Below, piece after piece: positions 1 through 12,099 of a DNA stretch of 64,000 nucleotides. The notes below the pieces were generated by a model. That model worked only from the letters and a program-made list of their open reading frames with translations, had not been told where the DNA came from and searched no databases. A program made the translations under genes and the position numbers. Origin of the DNA: Haemaphysalis longicornis (Eukaryota > Arthropoda > Arachnida > Ixodida > Ixodidae); the NCBI GenBank assembly GCA_013339765.2, contig CM023448.1:192491909-192555908 (forward strand), given 5' to 3'. Position 1 is the stretch's first letter. Every line of letters begins with the position of its first letter.

Positions 1-1210
1 TGTATGTAAAACACTTTGCTAGACTGCATAGCACGCACGCAGGATTCAGCATACGCAAACACATCTCCTGTGGTCGACCCTCCCGGTGCATGCGCTCGAA
101 GTCATAGATTGATTGAGCTTTTTGACTATGGAATGGTTGAGTGGAATAGCCGTTTTATGAGGCGGTGTCCAACACACCACTACGGATACGTGTCACTGTC
201 AGCGAGCTTGATTAGAGTTGCGGAGACGTCTACGCCTGTGCACCTTAAGATGTAAGCGTGAAGGCATCACCATCACCATTTTCCTTCTCCCCGTTCCTAC
301 GTCAAAGAGCCCAGGCCGATCGCCCTCGTTAGACACCTGCTTAGTCTCGACGTTTTGCAGCCCTATACAATGAGTTTGGCAACATGTTAAGCAACATCAA
401 ACTCGTTGGACGTCAAGCAGCGGGCACCGTCTGACGACGTGTACCCTGCAGGCTAACGTTAAGCCTAACGACAGACCTGCGCATACACGCATCCCCTCTC
501 CCACAGCGCCGCTAGTAGTTTAGCTGGCCCCTTAGCAACGCTGACGCTGTTGCTAAGGCTTCACCTCAAAGCTGCGGAATCAGGGAGATAGGGTTGAGGT
601 GCTTTTGTACTAGAAGGCCCACATGTTCAAGCTCACATGTTTTAAATAGATTCCGATACTGCGATCTGCTGACGCTATTCGCGAGGCAGGGATTTATACA
701 CTCCCCCCCCCCGCCCCCTTCCAACATCCCCCTAGAAGGACTTCGACACCCCCCTAAAAAGATTCCGCAACCACCAGCACCCCGCCCAAGGGTTTATACA
801 CCTCTCCCTTCCCCTCCCCCCTCCCACCTCCCTCCCCCCCCCCCCCCCCCCCCCCAAAGAGCCCTCAACCCCGGAAGGATTTCGACACCCACCCAAAATC
901 GTAATTCTGAATAAACCCCTGTCCGGAGGGCCGGCGTAACTTGATGAACGATGCCTTTGACGCTTGATTAACCGAAAACAATTGAGGATGGTGAGTCGGG
1001 GACATAAATGGTGTGCGAATTTGTCACTTCCTGATGTTAGAAAATCAAAGTTTGATTTCGTGATCGAAATGGCTGTTATTGTGAAGTACTACGTATTACA
1101 GCGTCATCAATGCTGCCTAGATTGAACAGCTGTTGAGTGTCATGCGGGCAAGTATTGCCTCCTTCTTTAATTTCCTGTTTAACTCCACTTACAATGTTCG
1201 CCACAGTCTA
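1..1210. other. Gene-free stretch with C-rich tracts
   Basis: No supportable gene is seen. The open frames here are short. One spans a C-rich low-complexity tract (about 690-856, with C runs near 700 and 833-856), where the proline-rich translation is an artefact of composition. Confidence 0.6.
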
Positions 1211-1269
1211 CCACTACGAATTAATTCGTAGTGGTCTGATTGCAGGGTCTTAATTCAGACCCTGCAATC
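1211..1269. repeat. Perfect 24-bp palindrome next to a 13-bp hairpin
   Basis: Bases 1211-1234 form a perfect palindrome centred on TTAATTAA-like sequence, with half-site CCACTACGAATT. Four bases later, 1238-1250 (GATTGCAGGGTCT) pairs perfectly with 1257-1269 around a 6-base loop. No gene is adjacent. It may be a small foldback or a remnant of transposon ends. Confidence 0.8.
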
Positions 1270-1839
1270 TTTTGACGGGCACCAAACACGCACAGAGTAT
1301 TTTTGTATTACCTTCCCATCAGATATACGGCCACTTTGAAAAATGAACTACGTATGCAATAGCAGATCACCTTGGCAATAGCGGATCACCTTGGTAACAG
1401 CGGCATTGTTATGGCCATACCGCCGCTTTTGTCCCCCGATGGCCCCGAACGCACACGATACATTTACGACAAACGTGAGCCCTCTTTATTCGGCTGGTTA
1501 AGATAACTCATAATGGGTGAATAAAGAAATATCGATTTAAATTTGCGGGGGGAGGGAATTGGGGGGGCCACAACGCTGAAGTATACTCCAGACTTTGGAC
1601 TATAGATCATTTTAAACACGTCAAGGGTCATTCCGACTGTAATGTCTCCTATATTTGTGTGTTGTCGTAAAACTTACGAGACGGATGCTGGTAGCATTTT
1701 AATATAGGTTGGACTTCCTGCTAGTATTACGTTAAGATCACTGTCCTCGGACAGGGTAGCAGCACGGCAGCAGCCTATCAAAATGGCGCTTGACACGGAG
1801 GTGCGCACGAAACAGTAGTTCCTTAAAATGCATCCGCTA

Positions 1840-2650
1840 ACATCTATTGACGCTTGCTGAAGGCCTTGCTGAGCATTGCGAGGTGGTGGGTGTAATGTAT
1901 TTCAGAAGCCGTCAAAACGATGTGCACAACGACCTGCGCTCTGGGCGTCCCGACAACTCTGCCACGACACCCCTTAAAATTAACAGTGATTCGATAGTTC
2001 ATCCGTGGTGCTCGAAGGATTACGACCAAGGAACTACGTACACAGCTAAATGTCAGCTACAGTGACTTCGGAATGATATCGGGAAACCTGGTTTGCACAG
2101 CATTTGTGTGAGGTAGGTCTCTGGGACGCTTACACAACAACGAAAAAATGTCATCGAACAGAAATTTCTCCACACCAGCTCGACTACACTTTGAGGGTGG
2201 CGGTGACCATTTCCTAATCAGGAACGTCGCCGCGGATAGTGTCGCCACTACGATCCGTAATACCGAAGACAGTCTACGGACTGGCGACATGCGAATCCTC
2301 GAACAGCAAAACATTTTTGCGCCACCCACGTCACGGTGCGGGGACTGCGAAGCAGTTGCGGTGCACGCGGATAATTAATTGCTGCCGCTTGTTGTGACAG
2401 TTGTGAGCGCGGAGGATGCGCGGCTAATGTGGCCGTTACCTTTTGTGGACGCTTCCTTCCGTTTATCGACCATTTCAGCTTGTTGCCAAACCGTCTCGTC
2501 TCCCCGTTCTGGCGGACACGCGCTAAGAGGCGCGCACTCGGAGCGCGTGCCAGCAAGTGAGCAGTGTAGACGCATATTGGACCGTATGCAGTCACGGTTA
2601 GGCGCCAAAACATGCGACCTTTTTCGGAACCCAATATGTGAACAAAAATA
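1840..2650 (+). pseudogene. Mariner-family transposase, degenerate
   Basis: This is a dead copy of a mariner (Tc1/mariner superfamily) transposase, the enzyme that cuts and pastes TA-flanked elements. Three collinear islands match family landmarks from memory. DLRSGRP near 1929-1951 sits where mariners have the DxRSGRP linker after the helix-turn-helix. SICVR-stop-VSGTLTQQ near 2095-2135 resembles the KVCARWVP-LT stretch. RHYDP-stop-YRRQSTDWRHANPR at about 2243-2300 resembles the HYDPExKRQSMxWRHxxSPR block after the first catalytic Asp. The islands lie in different frames with several stops, and the GDETW motif before HYDP is gone. The ends were not found. The family call is fairly secure; exact limits are not. 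Confidence 0.55.
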
Positions 2651-2699
2651 AACAAGACGGTGCCCATTAATCTATAATCGAATTGGTGTCCAGCGAAGC

Positions 2700-3325
2700 T
2701 CACCCTCATTTATACGCCCAACCCCGCCCATTCCCCCGGAGAATCAGTCGCAGTCATCCTGCTCTTCACTAACGCCACTCCTCCTCTCCTATTGAGGTGA
2801 TGAGAAACCGCAGCACCTCCAGTCTAGAGTAACTGTTCCGTGCCACCCTCTGCTCGCTAGCAGGAGGACGAGGAGAGAGGTATCACCTTTTGGTGACATT
2901 CTTTTTTTTTATGTTGATGACGATGACGACTACGGAGACGAGAAATTCCTGAGGAAGCTATTCTAATAGATTCAGCGCAAAAAAAGCAAACAAACAAACA
3001 AAGGCGACACAATGTAGTCACGCAACGGCTAGAGAAAGAGTCCTGTAAAAGTGCCGAGTATTCGCGTGCAGATGTCTCACGCGGTAACCAACATGGGTAG
3101 GTTTGACTGACAGAGCTCGCTGAAACATGAAAAACTGCCTGTACATCTAAAGTAAAAAGTGCTCTTTGTAACGATGAAGTCACACAAAACGAAAACTTCA
3201 CTTTGCGAGGCAGCTTATATAACGCCTCCAGATCATACAACATGAATGCATGTCCTTAGGTCATCAAATAAAAAGTTAATGGCTTTACATTCGCACGCAG
3301 GAATAACTCGCTGTATTCTGTAGGC
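2700..3325. other. Gene-free spacer
   Basis: Only short unsupported frames occur here. There are small A-rich and CAAA-type runs near 2990-3003 and a T run near 2903. Nothing else is recognised. Confidence 0.5.
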
Positions 3326-4175
3326 AGTTTTAGCATATCGTTACCGTGTTTGCGTTACCGTTTACCGTGTTACCAGAAGCATGATTTTCCGTTTACCGCT
3401 GAAAACGGTAGGGCACGTTTTAGCGCACCGTTTGCGGTTTGCGTATTCCGGCCGCCGAGGCGCAGGTAGCGACTTCTGATGAATTAGTCTCAAAGCAAAT
3501 CACTCATAATTTTCTTGCTCATATCTATTTGCATTCGTTTATAGTAACTTGAATATTCACTTTTGAGGTAAAGCATTCACACTAACTGTAGTTGTTTTAA
3601 GAATAGTGTAGCCATCACCTGTAGAGCTTTAAAAAGAAAACGAGTTGGTGGCGCCATCTACTGACGAGAGTTAGAATCAAGGTGAAATAGAATTTGCCCC
3701 CGCGCGAATTATTTAGGCAAGAAATTAGTAAAATATGTCGTACCAATTACTCAATAACCTACACTACCTTGCCTAGCACAAGTTTGGTGGCCTAAAAGCA
3801 CTTTGCGAGCCCAGAAACCTATCTGAACTATTTGAGGCGGGCAAGGCTTAGAACCAGTAGGGACGGCCATTTTGCTCACCCATCTGAGAAAAATGGTCGA
3901 TTGTCGCTTTCCTGAGCATTATTTAGCAAGAAACACGTAATAAACAGCATCAAGTAAAATTACGTTATTCGGCCGTACCAATCATAAAGCGCTGACCGCA
4001 CTGCATTTGCTGTAATCAATACGCGAAGGTAAACTTCGTCTGCTCAGGAAGCTCGCTGGCGACGGTAAAGCCTGTGCCGGTAAGTTACCGTTCACGGTAA
4101 CTTTCGCGCATGCGCAGTCGACTCCCGCAAACCCGATAAATGGTAACGCAAACGCGGTAACGATATGCTAAAACT
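3326..4175. mobile_element. 850-bp DNA transposon with ~40-bp inverted termini
   Basis: The left end at 3326 begins AGTTTTAGCATATCGTTACC. The right end at 4175 reads the same inward on the other strand. The match continues for about 41 bases with three mismatches, through GTTTGCGTTACC. The interior has no transposase frame and contains further GTTACCG/CGGTAAC motifs near both ends (3360-3440 and 4075-4105), so the subterminal regions are also partly inverted. I see no clear target-site duplication. It is a non-autonomous element of unassigned superfamily. Confidence 0.8.
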
Positions 4176-6120
4176 CTAATATGTCTCCTGCACTAAATAT
4201 TCAAACACGGCGAATAATCGCGCCATGGCACAACACTTAAAAATACCATTTAATTTTTTTATCCAGCTGAAACCAAATAATAAAAACCTTCGACCCACAT
4301 TCTGAGTCATTATTATTCCCGCACTTCTACCACGATACCAGTTAAACATTTTTTTTTGTATCGTCTCACTGAGGGATTATTAGGAAGCCAATTTCTGCCC
4401 TCTATTCAGTATTCGGAGGCCCGCATTTATAATAAGGTAAAGCACTTAAAAACCGCAACGTGTTTATTCGACCAAACGGAGGGATCTAACGCGGGAATCA
4501 TACCCTTGTTTTAGACCAGAAGTGGTTGTGACGAAAAGCACCTACAGAAAGGACAAGCCTTTACTTCTAAAATAGGAGCAACATCAATTTAGAGACTTCT
4601 GCGTATTTTCCTCCCGCGACGATCCGGTAAAGTTCCTGTACAACAAAAGCAGGAGGTAATCGCCTGTTTATTTACCGTCAACCTCAATGATCGATTCCGT
4701 TGAAAAAATAAAAACTAAATAAAATCACTGTTTATTGTGAAGCCCTAATCTACGCCATCTCCTTTGTAAAAAACAGCTCTTGGCAGGTGAACTCTTGGGA
4801 AGTTGAGGGTTCTTTCTTTTTTGTAATATACATTTTGCCAGCACAGCCATGCTTGCTGTCGTTATCTTTTACGCGGAATCGCTGCATGAAAGCGCTTGTG
4901 GTGGTTGGAATTATTCCAGACGCCACACAGCTTGGACGCCAAACTCGACGCCAGACCCTCACGCCTGTGAGGGTTTGGGGTCGAGACACGCTGCCAGCTT
5001 CTTGCCTTTTTTTGTTTTCATTCTTGCTGACAGGTTCTACTGAACACACCCTGCTTCCTCTTCCGTAGAAAAATCGCGCATGTGGCTCGATTCTGTGCGT
5101 TCACCTTGACGTTGACAGCTAGATCCCTCTTGTTCCACCCTTCTCTCCAAGGTCCTTCGGTGCCGATTTATTTTTGACCACCGCGTGATATCATTAACTC
5201 TTGCTTTAGCGAGGACTCCGTGCCATGGCTTAAGGAGCTCGCTCTATACTTAGCAACGTAGCACCCACGTGCCTGACGCTAGGTTTTGCCACGTGCGCTC
5301 AGAACGGAGCCAGAAATCTGCGCGCCGATGACCGGGGCGTTCACGTTGGTGAGACAGGGAACAAATGGTTCACAAATGCAACCGCTTTGGAATTCTTCTC
5401 AGCCAATCGGTGCAATTTGACTTGGTAGGATTATGGTTCTATACTAGCGGACATACGTGCTGCAATTTGTTAGAGGGAATTCGCCTTACCGCTCGAATTA
5501 CAGCTATTTTCCCGAGCCGCTTGCGAAGGTCGGAGCGACTGCGGAAGCGACAGCGTCTATTCTCTTCAAAACTTGGATTGCTGGCTGCCTGCGGTAATTA
5601 ACCACTGAGGTGAAAAGCGCATGTCTCTAGAGTCGCGTTAGAGGAGAAGCGTGGCAAATTTTCTTTCCAAAGATCCACCGCAAGGATTTTATTAAAGAAG
5701 AATCGTAAGAACTATGTTTCTAACATGTGTGCTGCTAATGTATGCCCACGCATGGGAACGCACACACAAAAATATTTAGCCATTCCACTCTATGAGGGTG
5801 GATGACCGACGAAGCTTTTTAGCACACGACATAGAGGTGAAGCAGAATTTCGGTATAAATTTGACGTCGTTGAACGCGGCTAGAACAAGTTTGTCAGCGG
5901 TAGCTCGGTTTTCGCGACGAAAGCGCTCAGTGAACCCCGACACAACTGCATTGCGTGACAAAACACAAACGCTGCTTGCCGCAGTCGGTGCTGTAGTCGC
6001 GAAAACGTGTAGTGTACTTGGTTGCAACCTGTACCTTACGATTTTCTTACTCTTTACCCCTATCCCTCGCTCCGCACCAATTTCCTTAGAACGAACGGGC
6101 GATTAGACCCTTTACTACAC
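4176..6120. other. Gene-free stretch
   Basis: The longest frames (4750-5049 minus, 4787-5068 plus, 5792-6106 plus) lack recognisable domains, and strong splice signals were not found. A GC-rich patch with GCCAGA and CTCACGCCTG repeats lies near 4920-4990. Nothing is annotated. Confidence 0.5.
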
Positions 6121-6124
6121 AACT

Positions 6125-6180
6125 GCACGACCTTGACCTTGACCGTGGCTTGACCTTGGCTGAGCTTGAAGGTCAGATTA
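6125..6180 (+). promoter_or_regulatory. Cluster of nuclear-receptor-like half-sites
   Basis: TGACCTTGACC, TGACCTTGG and an inverted AAGGTCA occur within about 50 bases. Extended AAGGTCA half-sites are the known binding type for FTZ-F1/ERR-like orphan nuclear receptors. No adjacent promoter or gene is identified, so a regulatory role is speculative; simple tandem repetition could also explain it. Confidence 0.2.
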
Positions 6181-6323
6181 ACGCTACGAGGAACGAGCCG
6201 TTTTCTGTGTTTAACCTAGGGTAATAAGCTTCGCTTGAAATTTGTTATTCGGTTTCGTTACAAAGCGCAGTTCAAGCATAACAACGCCCTTGTGTTCCAT
6301 ATTTCGGCACATTCTAAGAAATT

Positions 6324-7028
6324 GGCCGCGTATCTGCCCGCGTCGCTGCAAATGCCGTCGAAAGACGATAGTCTTCTGCTGTCCCTGCCGCGTAACTGCG
6401 TCTCCTGTCTCGTCCGTCCACCTCTCACTCTGTTCCCCTCCCCTCTCGGTCCACCCATTGGAGGTTTCGGGAGTTCAACTTTGCCGCGTTCGCACTGCTG
6501 GTGCGCCATCTGTTGGGGCTGTTGGGACTTACTGCTCGAGCCACGAGCGCGGGGCTCGAGCGCCAGCCTTGTTTCTATTTTGTGTTTTAAATATTGTTAT
6601 CAACGCGTTGTTTTTAATTTGATCTCGCAAACCCCGCAAACGCCAGTTATGTATTGACGCTCTTCTCAAATAAGCCTAATATTATCTTTTTGCTGAGCAA
6701 TATTGACGAATATGGATTAGAAATGTTTTGCCTATATAAACGTCTCACTCAAGAATTCTTTCGACTCTGTAACGTTCATCTTAAGCCGGGCGGCATGGCT
6801 GGCAAGGCTGGTTCTCCTTTGCAACATATAATCCAATTCGTTTTGCACATACCTAAATATGTGGTTGCATTGTTATACAGTAGCCTCCACCTACTGGGAT
6901 AGTTAATGTGATTGTTGAAGCAATTGTAAGTACGTGTATATAGCCTACCCGTAGGCATCGTGCATAGATGCTCTGTGTCCTCTGTTTGTAGTGTAATGTT
7001 TTGTGTGTATTGTCAACCAAAGTTTTTC

Positions 7029-7059
<31 letters not shown>

Positions 7060-7258
7060 CATACATACATACATACATACATACATACATACATACATAC
7101 ATACATACATACATACATACATACATACATACATACATACATACATACATACATACATCACACATACATACAGACAGACAGACAGACAGACTGACAGACA
7201 GAAAGACCAAAATTTTCGCGTTAGCCCAAGCAGCCCAAGGGAGACCATCGTTTTTAAA
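6324..7258 (+). mobile_element. Dispersed repeat family, copy A
   Basis: The sequence starts GGCCGCGTATCTGC and ends near AGACCATCGTTTTT. It shares its 5' part (GCAAATGCCGTCGAAAGACGATAGTCTT) and its 3' part (CAGACAGACCAAAATTT followed by CCCAAG..AGAC) with copies at 13938 and 29470. It differs from them in the middle and by a long CATA tract. No transposase is seen. Copies B and C retain matching 16-bp inverted motifs near the ends; here the right one is mutated. It is probably a non-autonomous transposon or a tick-specific interspersed repeat. Confidence 0.65.
7030..7203. repeat. (CATA)n then (CAGA)n microsatellite
   Basis: About 130 bases of nearly perfect CATA units (7030-7160) are followed by CAGA units (7170-7203). 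The long Tyr/Ile/His/Thr-repeat open frames across it are artefacts. It lies in the 3' part of repeat copy A, where copies B and C carry only the short CAGA run, so the CATA tract is a copy-specific expansion. Confidence 0.95.
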
Positions 7259-7989
7259 ATAGCTGTTATAAAGGCATAAATGTTCCTCTTTTCATTCGCG
7301 GAGCCGCTATGCTAACTTCCCTGTTTCGAGCGTCCGTAGAACGTGAAAAGCCCCTCGTTCTCTCAGCTCCAGGGTCGGTGTTCTCTGCACGTGCGGTGGC
7401 TGACCACATGTGTTGTCCTCTCACGCTGCCTGCCTATACTCGGTTACAACTCAAGAACGGCACCACCTCATGTAGTGTATCACTCCGCCAAAGCGCCGGA
7501 TCCGTGACGTCAGTGCGCGCGCATTTTGAAAGGGGTTTGCTATGAATGCGTGATACGTCTGCCTTGTCTCACGTAGTTTGTTTGTCGTCACTGGAGTCGT
7601 TCATAAGCATATTAAGTCCAAAAAATCACGGGAACGCAAAAGCCATGTTCAAAATATTCCCAGTAACGCCCTACTCGCGCCGCGCGGAGAAACATCCGGC
7701 TACGGTGATAAGGCACAGCGGCAACTTCCGGTGCCGTTCTTAAGTTGTCACCGAGTATACCTTCTCCCTTCGGCCACTTCGTCACCTCCGACCCTTTATA
7801 TTTCGATATAAAATAGCGTATATATCCGCTGGAAAATTGTCTTCTCGGCAATGCATGCGTTTACAAGTGAAAGCAACTTTAAACAGATCGGTCTAAGCTT
7901 GTTCTTTGTAAGCTGGCTTTCCCGCATAGCGTTTTGGCCAGTTAAGCCTACCCAAAGAAAAATAGCGAACGCGATGGCAGGAGACCACC

Positions 7990-8300
7990 AACGACGCTCA
8001 GGCCGCACGCGCCAAGAGTAAGCGCGATGCCCTTCCGGACCCCGAATACCGCGAGGTGGAAAACGCAGACGTCGGCGTGGCTACAATCCCTCTGAGCACT
8101 TCCTTGGCACAACGGCGCCGTTTGAACGGTACTTTGGGGCCAAAAAAGTTGGCACCGCTTGTGCGGTGTGTCATCGTTCGTGGTTTCCCGAGCACCTCAC
8201 TCCCAATTCCAAAGTAACCCCCAAACAGCCATTGGCCATCCAACTTCGCAAAGTTGAATGGCACTACTTTTTGTCTTTGCTACTTTTTTCTTGTTTTTGT
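7990..8300 (+). pseudogene. Helitron-like Rep N-terminal zinc-finger fragment
   Basis: One frame reads RDALPDPEYREVENADV. After a frameshift, another reads NPSEHFLGTTAPFERYFGAK followed closely by CAVCHRSWFPEHL (Cys codons at 8160 and 8169). A repetitive basic region followed by a CxxC..R.WF motif is what I recall upstream of the Rep domain in animal Helitron proteins. The fragment ends soon after; no Rep HUH motif or helicase follows. The family call is tentative because it rests on a short motif. Confidence 0.35.
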
Positions 8301-8659
8301 TGTGATCACTATCATCAGCAATACGTGTCAAAACTGGTTCTGTTATCAAAACTGAGAGTCAACCCTATTTCCTTGGCAGTAATTTCAATTTTTCCAGGAA
8401 TCTAACAGCATCTTATTGTTGCCTAAGCGCACCCAGATAGCGAAAAGCTAGCGAAAATCTCACAAAGTTATTGGCCTAAGTACACTGCACCGTACCAAGC
8501 GATGCCTGTCTAGATTGCGCAAGTTTTGAACAGCGACCGAAGCGTCTCCTCGGTATCCTTTTGATATGCTAACTTGCGCACCGCGCTTGCAGCCTGCCGG
8601 CATTTATCTCAATTTTTTCTTTTTTGTTGGCCGATCACATGACCGACTGCATAGCAGCA

Positions 8660-8664
<5 letters not shown>

Positions 8665-8742
<78 letters not shown>
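8665..8742. repeat. (CT)n microsatellite
   Basis: An uninterrupted run of CT dinucleotides, about 39 units, ends in TCGC. Confidence 0.97.
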
Positions 8743-8745
<3 letters not shown>

Positions 8746-11411
8746 TGTGTGATTTATCAGAGATCATATCGGAGCAGAATTTCGTAGCTCTGTTATATTA
8801 GTGCGATGAAACCTGCATGCTGGACGCCGGATTTCGACGAAATTTTTGTCAGGGCCAGACAACGCCGGACAACGAACGGCATTGACCACTTATATAAGGG
8901 CGGATTTGTGGGTGCGCCCTAGAAAGGTGGGGGGTCTTTGTAGGGATTACGATGATATTCCACTAGACGATAATAGTACTATTTATAGTATTAACAATAT
9001 TTTATTATTCAATCGTGTTTTCATATGCTCCCTGGGATTGCCAAATGGGCCCTTCTGGCCGCCGCGAGAGATGGTTAAGATTTACTATTATTATAGCTAT
9101 TATGCACATTGTTGTGTAATTATAATGTAATAAATAGGGTTGGGCGTGGATTAGAAATTTTAATTCGATTGGTTGAACAATCTATTAATAAACCAATTAG
9201 TCAGACGTGTTCATTTGTAAAATGGCTTACAAATGGGTCATTTTTGATGGTTGTTTCTATTAGATTATCGATGCTACTGAATACAGGTCATTTTATGCGA
9301 TCAATGGTAACTCGCCCTTGCAGTTGCGGAGGTCGAGAAATTCGTTGACAGTTCGATCCGATGACAGGGTGTTTCTTTTCTTGTTTACAGTCATCCCGGC
9401 TGTGCTCCTCCACGCCAGAGGATGACGATGCACCCGCCTCTTTGTGCATCCCCAAGGCTATGCCTACGGCTTTTACATAGTTTCTATCACGGAATTGTCT
9501 TTGTTTTGTGGCTTTCGTTTGTGGTCCTGAACACGCAAGGACATTTTTTCACTCCAGGGAGCGAGGGAAATTATCAAGTCATGTAGGAAGAGCGCCCCCC
9601 CCCCCCCCCCCCCCCCATTTCTGATTAGCTAGGTACGTTTAAAGAAAACGAAAGAATTGTCTGCCGCTACAGTGCTGCTCGCACTTATTGCTTTACGTTC
9701 AGGGTTAAATCGCAAAGCTGACAGCTGGCTCGGGTTGTGAATCTTACGCCCCAAATAAACTGTCCGAATAAACTCGTTTCCAGTCTGCCTCGTGCCCTTC
9801 AGTTCGCAGGTTGTAATCCACCGATGCTTTTTCTCCGGCATGGTATCTTAACGGCCGCTGTGCTACTTTCAGTAAGTAACCTATGACAATTAGAGTATTC
9901 TTTAAGCAATGTACTCCAAACCTGCATACGAACCCGAAACATTGAAACTAGCAAAGACTAATCAGTTACGAGTTGAGAGCAAGATTAGTAAAATTTTGCT
10001 GCGATTAATCTGTTGCACTCAGTGGCGGGTGCCCGCAACAGCTGAGTACTCAGGATTTCAGTTCGGGGGGAGGGGGGACCTGAAGGACAACAAAAGTAAA
10101 TAAAACAAAACAAGCGAAGGAAAATGTGATTGCTGCATTGAGGTGGAGGTCAAATTTTTCTTTCCAGAAACTTATTCCGCCTTAGGGTTTTCCCCTAAAT
10201 CTGGCCAATTAAAAGAAAACAAGACAACAGAAAAAGCCAAAGGTAACAATTTATACGGGTCATTCAGTGCTCTGTCTCATTTTCCAATTATTTCAATTTC
10301 TTTAGAGAAATTGAATACATACATCGAAGCCGCGTATGGCTGGTGCGTAGCGTGCGACACAAAAATAATTATCGGAAGTCATTTTTCGGTGATGAGCATG
10401 GACTTGTCTTCGCCGGTTGCTTCCTACCCCGCCTCCCTTCCCCGTCTTTTACGTAGGCCCGTAGCCAGGATCGTAGCGAAAAAGAAAAAGAAAAGAAGAA
10501 CAGCAGCGGCGCATAGCTTGCCGGTGGAGTGGGAGACGCGCACATCAGCAGAGTGGGCTCGCAGCGCCGGCTCCTCGCAGCGGCCGCAGGCAAGAACTAG
10601 GCCCCTTGCGAAGGCCCTACCAACGCGCGCACGCCGCCGCTCTAGCCCGGCCGTGCTCTGATATGTTTCAACATGATGCCCTTCGCTCCGGGGACTGAGC
10701 CACTTGTTATGGGCGGCTAATAGACGCGCACATCCCCTCTGTCCCATCTTCCTCCTTGCACAAAGGGAGGGACGAGGGATTTGCTAATGCGGATAGCGTT
10801 CCCGTGACGTGACTGGGCTGAACAGCTGTCCAATCATTCTTTTTTTTTTTTTTTTCAATTTATTTCAATTCAGTACTGCATTGAACAGTGAAATAAATGT
10901 GTACAAAAATGAATGTGTACTGCGTACAAAAAGGCACACAATAAGCATTTGTGCAGTGTTATATGCCGGAAGTATAACTCGTATTTGAAGTCTGGAGGAG
11001 CACCTCCTATAATACTATAAGTAATAGCAAATGATTACACAAGCAGTTATGGCAGTATTACACTCAAAGTGAATGCAAATAACATCTATGACATTCATGG
11101 TGTCGTCTTGCGAAAAAAAAGACGCCCACAGCACAGAGACGCGCAATAAAAAAAAAGAACTTGTTACAGCGGGGCTGTTATCGGCTATACGGCCTGACCA
11201 AAACTACGTGCGTCGACAGGGTGTGCAGAAAAAAGTCGCGTCGACAAAACTTAATCTTGCGGCAAAGCCAACTTTCCAATGAATTCTCTGTAGCTCTTAA
11301 TCTATTGCAGGTATCTTGAAAAATAGCACGCTGAAACTGGCCGCTAGGACTACTCTATAATTACGCCGAGTTCATTTACTTGTCACACGTGGTCAGTACA
11401 CAGTGAAGTTT
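8743..11411. other. Gene-free stretch with homopolymers
   Basis: No supportable gene is present. The stretch contains a 22-base C run at 9595-9616 and a T run at 10838-10856 followed by AT-rich sequence that could be the tail of an inserted retroelement. Opposing frames at 10143-10661 and 10424-10747 overlap each other and carry no recognised domain. Confidence 0.5.
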
Positions 11412-11679
11412 TAGACGTTATAGAATTGATTGATTGTAGGGTTGAACGCGCCGACACAACGCAGGCGATGAGGCGCGCCGTAGTGGAGGACTCCGGATTA
11501 ATTTTGCCCTCCTGGAGATCTTTAACGTGCGCCGAAATCTCGTACACACCGGCGTTTCTGCATTTCGCCTCCATCAGAAAAGCGGCCGCCGCGGCCGGGA
11601 ATCGAACCCGTGTCCTCGTGCTCGGCAGCACAACGCCTTATCCACTGAGCCACTGCGGCGGGTTAGGCGTTATAGAATT
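11412..11679 (-). mobile_element. tRNA-derived SINE, copy 1, with target duplication
   Basis: Read on the minus strand from 11663, the element starts with a tRNA-like head. A box A-like GCTCAGTGG is followed by box B-like GGGTTCGATTCCC; these are internal RNA polymerase III promoter elements. It runs through a unique body and ends in GATT-type repeats at 11428. A 16-bp direct repeat (11412-11427 and 11664-11679, one mismatch) flanks it, showing retrotransposition. It resembles the Ruka-type SINEs known from ticks, from memory. Confidence 0.88.
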
Positions 11680-12099
11680 CCCAGCTGCTGTCACTACGTG
11701 GCCGTCTGCGGAAAGAGTACGGTAACAAAAAACGTCTCTAACTCGTGGTTTATAGAAACTATTCCGAAACAAATTATATGACAATTAGGCGTAAGACGAC
11801 TCTAACATTGCCCCGAGTTTCATCTACTTTCATGATTACGTAGTTCCCAGTGAAGTTGTAAATGTCGAATTCCCGTCTGCTGTCAAAACATGGGCTTCTA
11901 CGGGAGGTAAATCAATGGACAGCCCCATCTTTGTCCGCTTTAGTATAAAACTCTAATCCGTCCAAGTTTCATTTAGCTAATTAACTAGATGTAGGCCCAA
12001 TAGCAAAGGACAAACAACGTGCCTGTTTCGTGCACTTCTTGCACTGCGCCCAGCTCCGCTGGTCATCTTTCTTCATCTGGAAGGTACTGAATTTTTTTT

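Noticed and set aside
594..914. Proline-rich 106-codon frame
   Set aside because: Produced by C-rich tracts; there is no start context or homology.
7001..7279. Tyr/Ile/His/Thr repeat proteins on both strands
   Set aside because: Direct translation of the CATA microsatellite.
8980..9260. AT-rich segment as a nuclear mitochondrial insertion
   Set aside because: No mitochondrial gene or tRNA could be recognised, and composition alone is not evidence.
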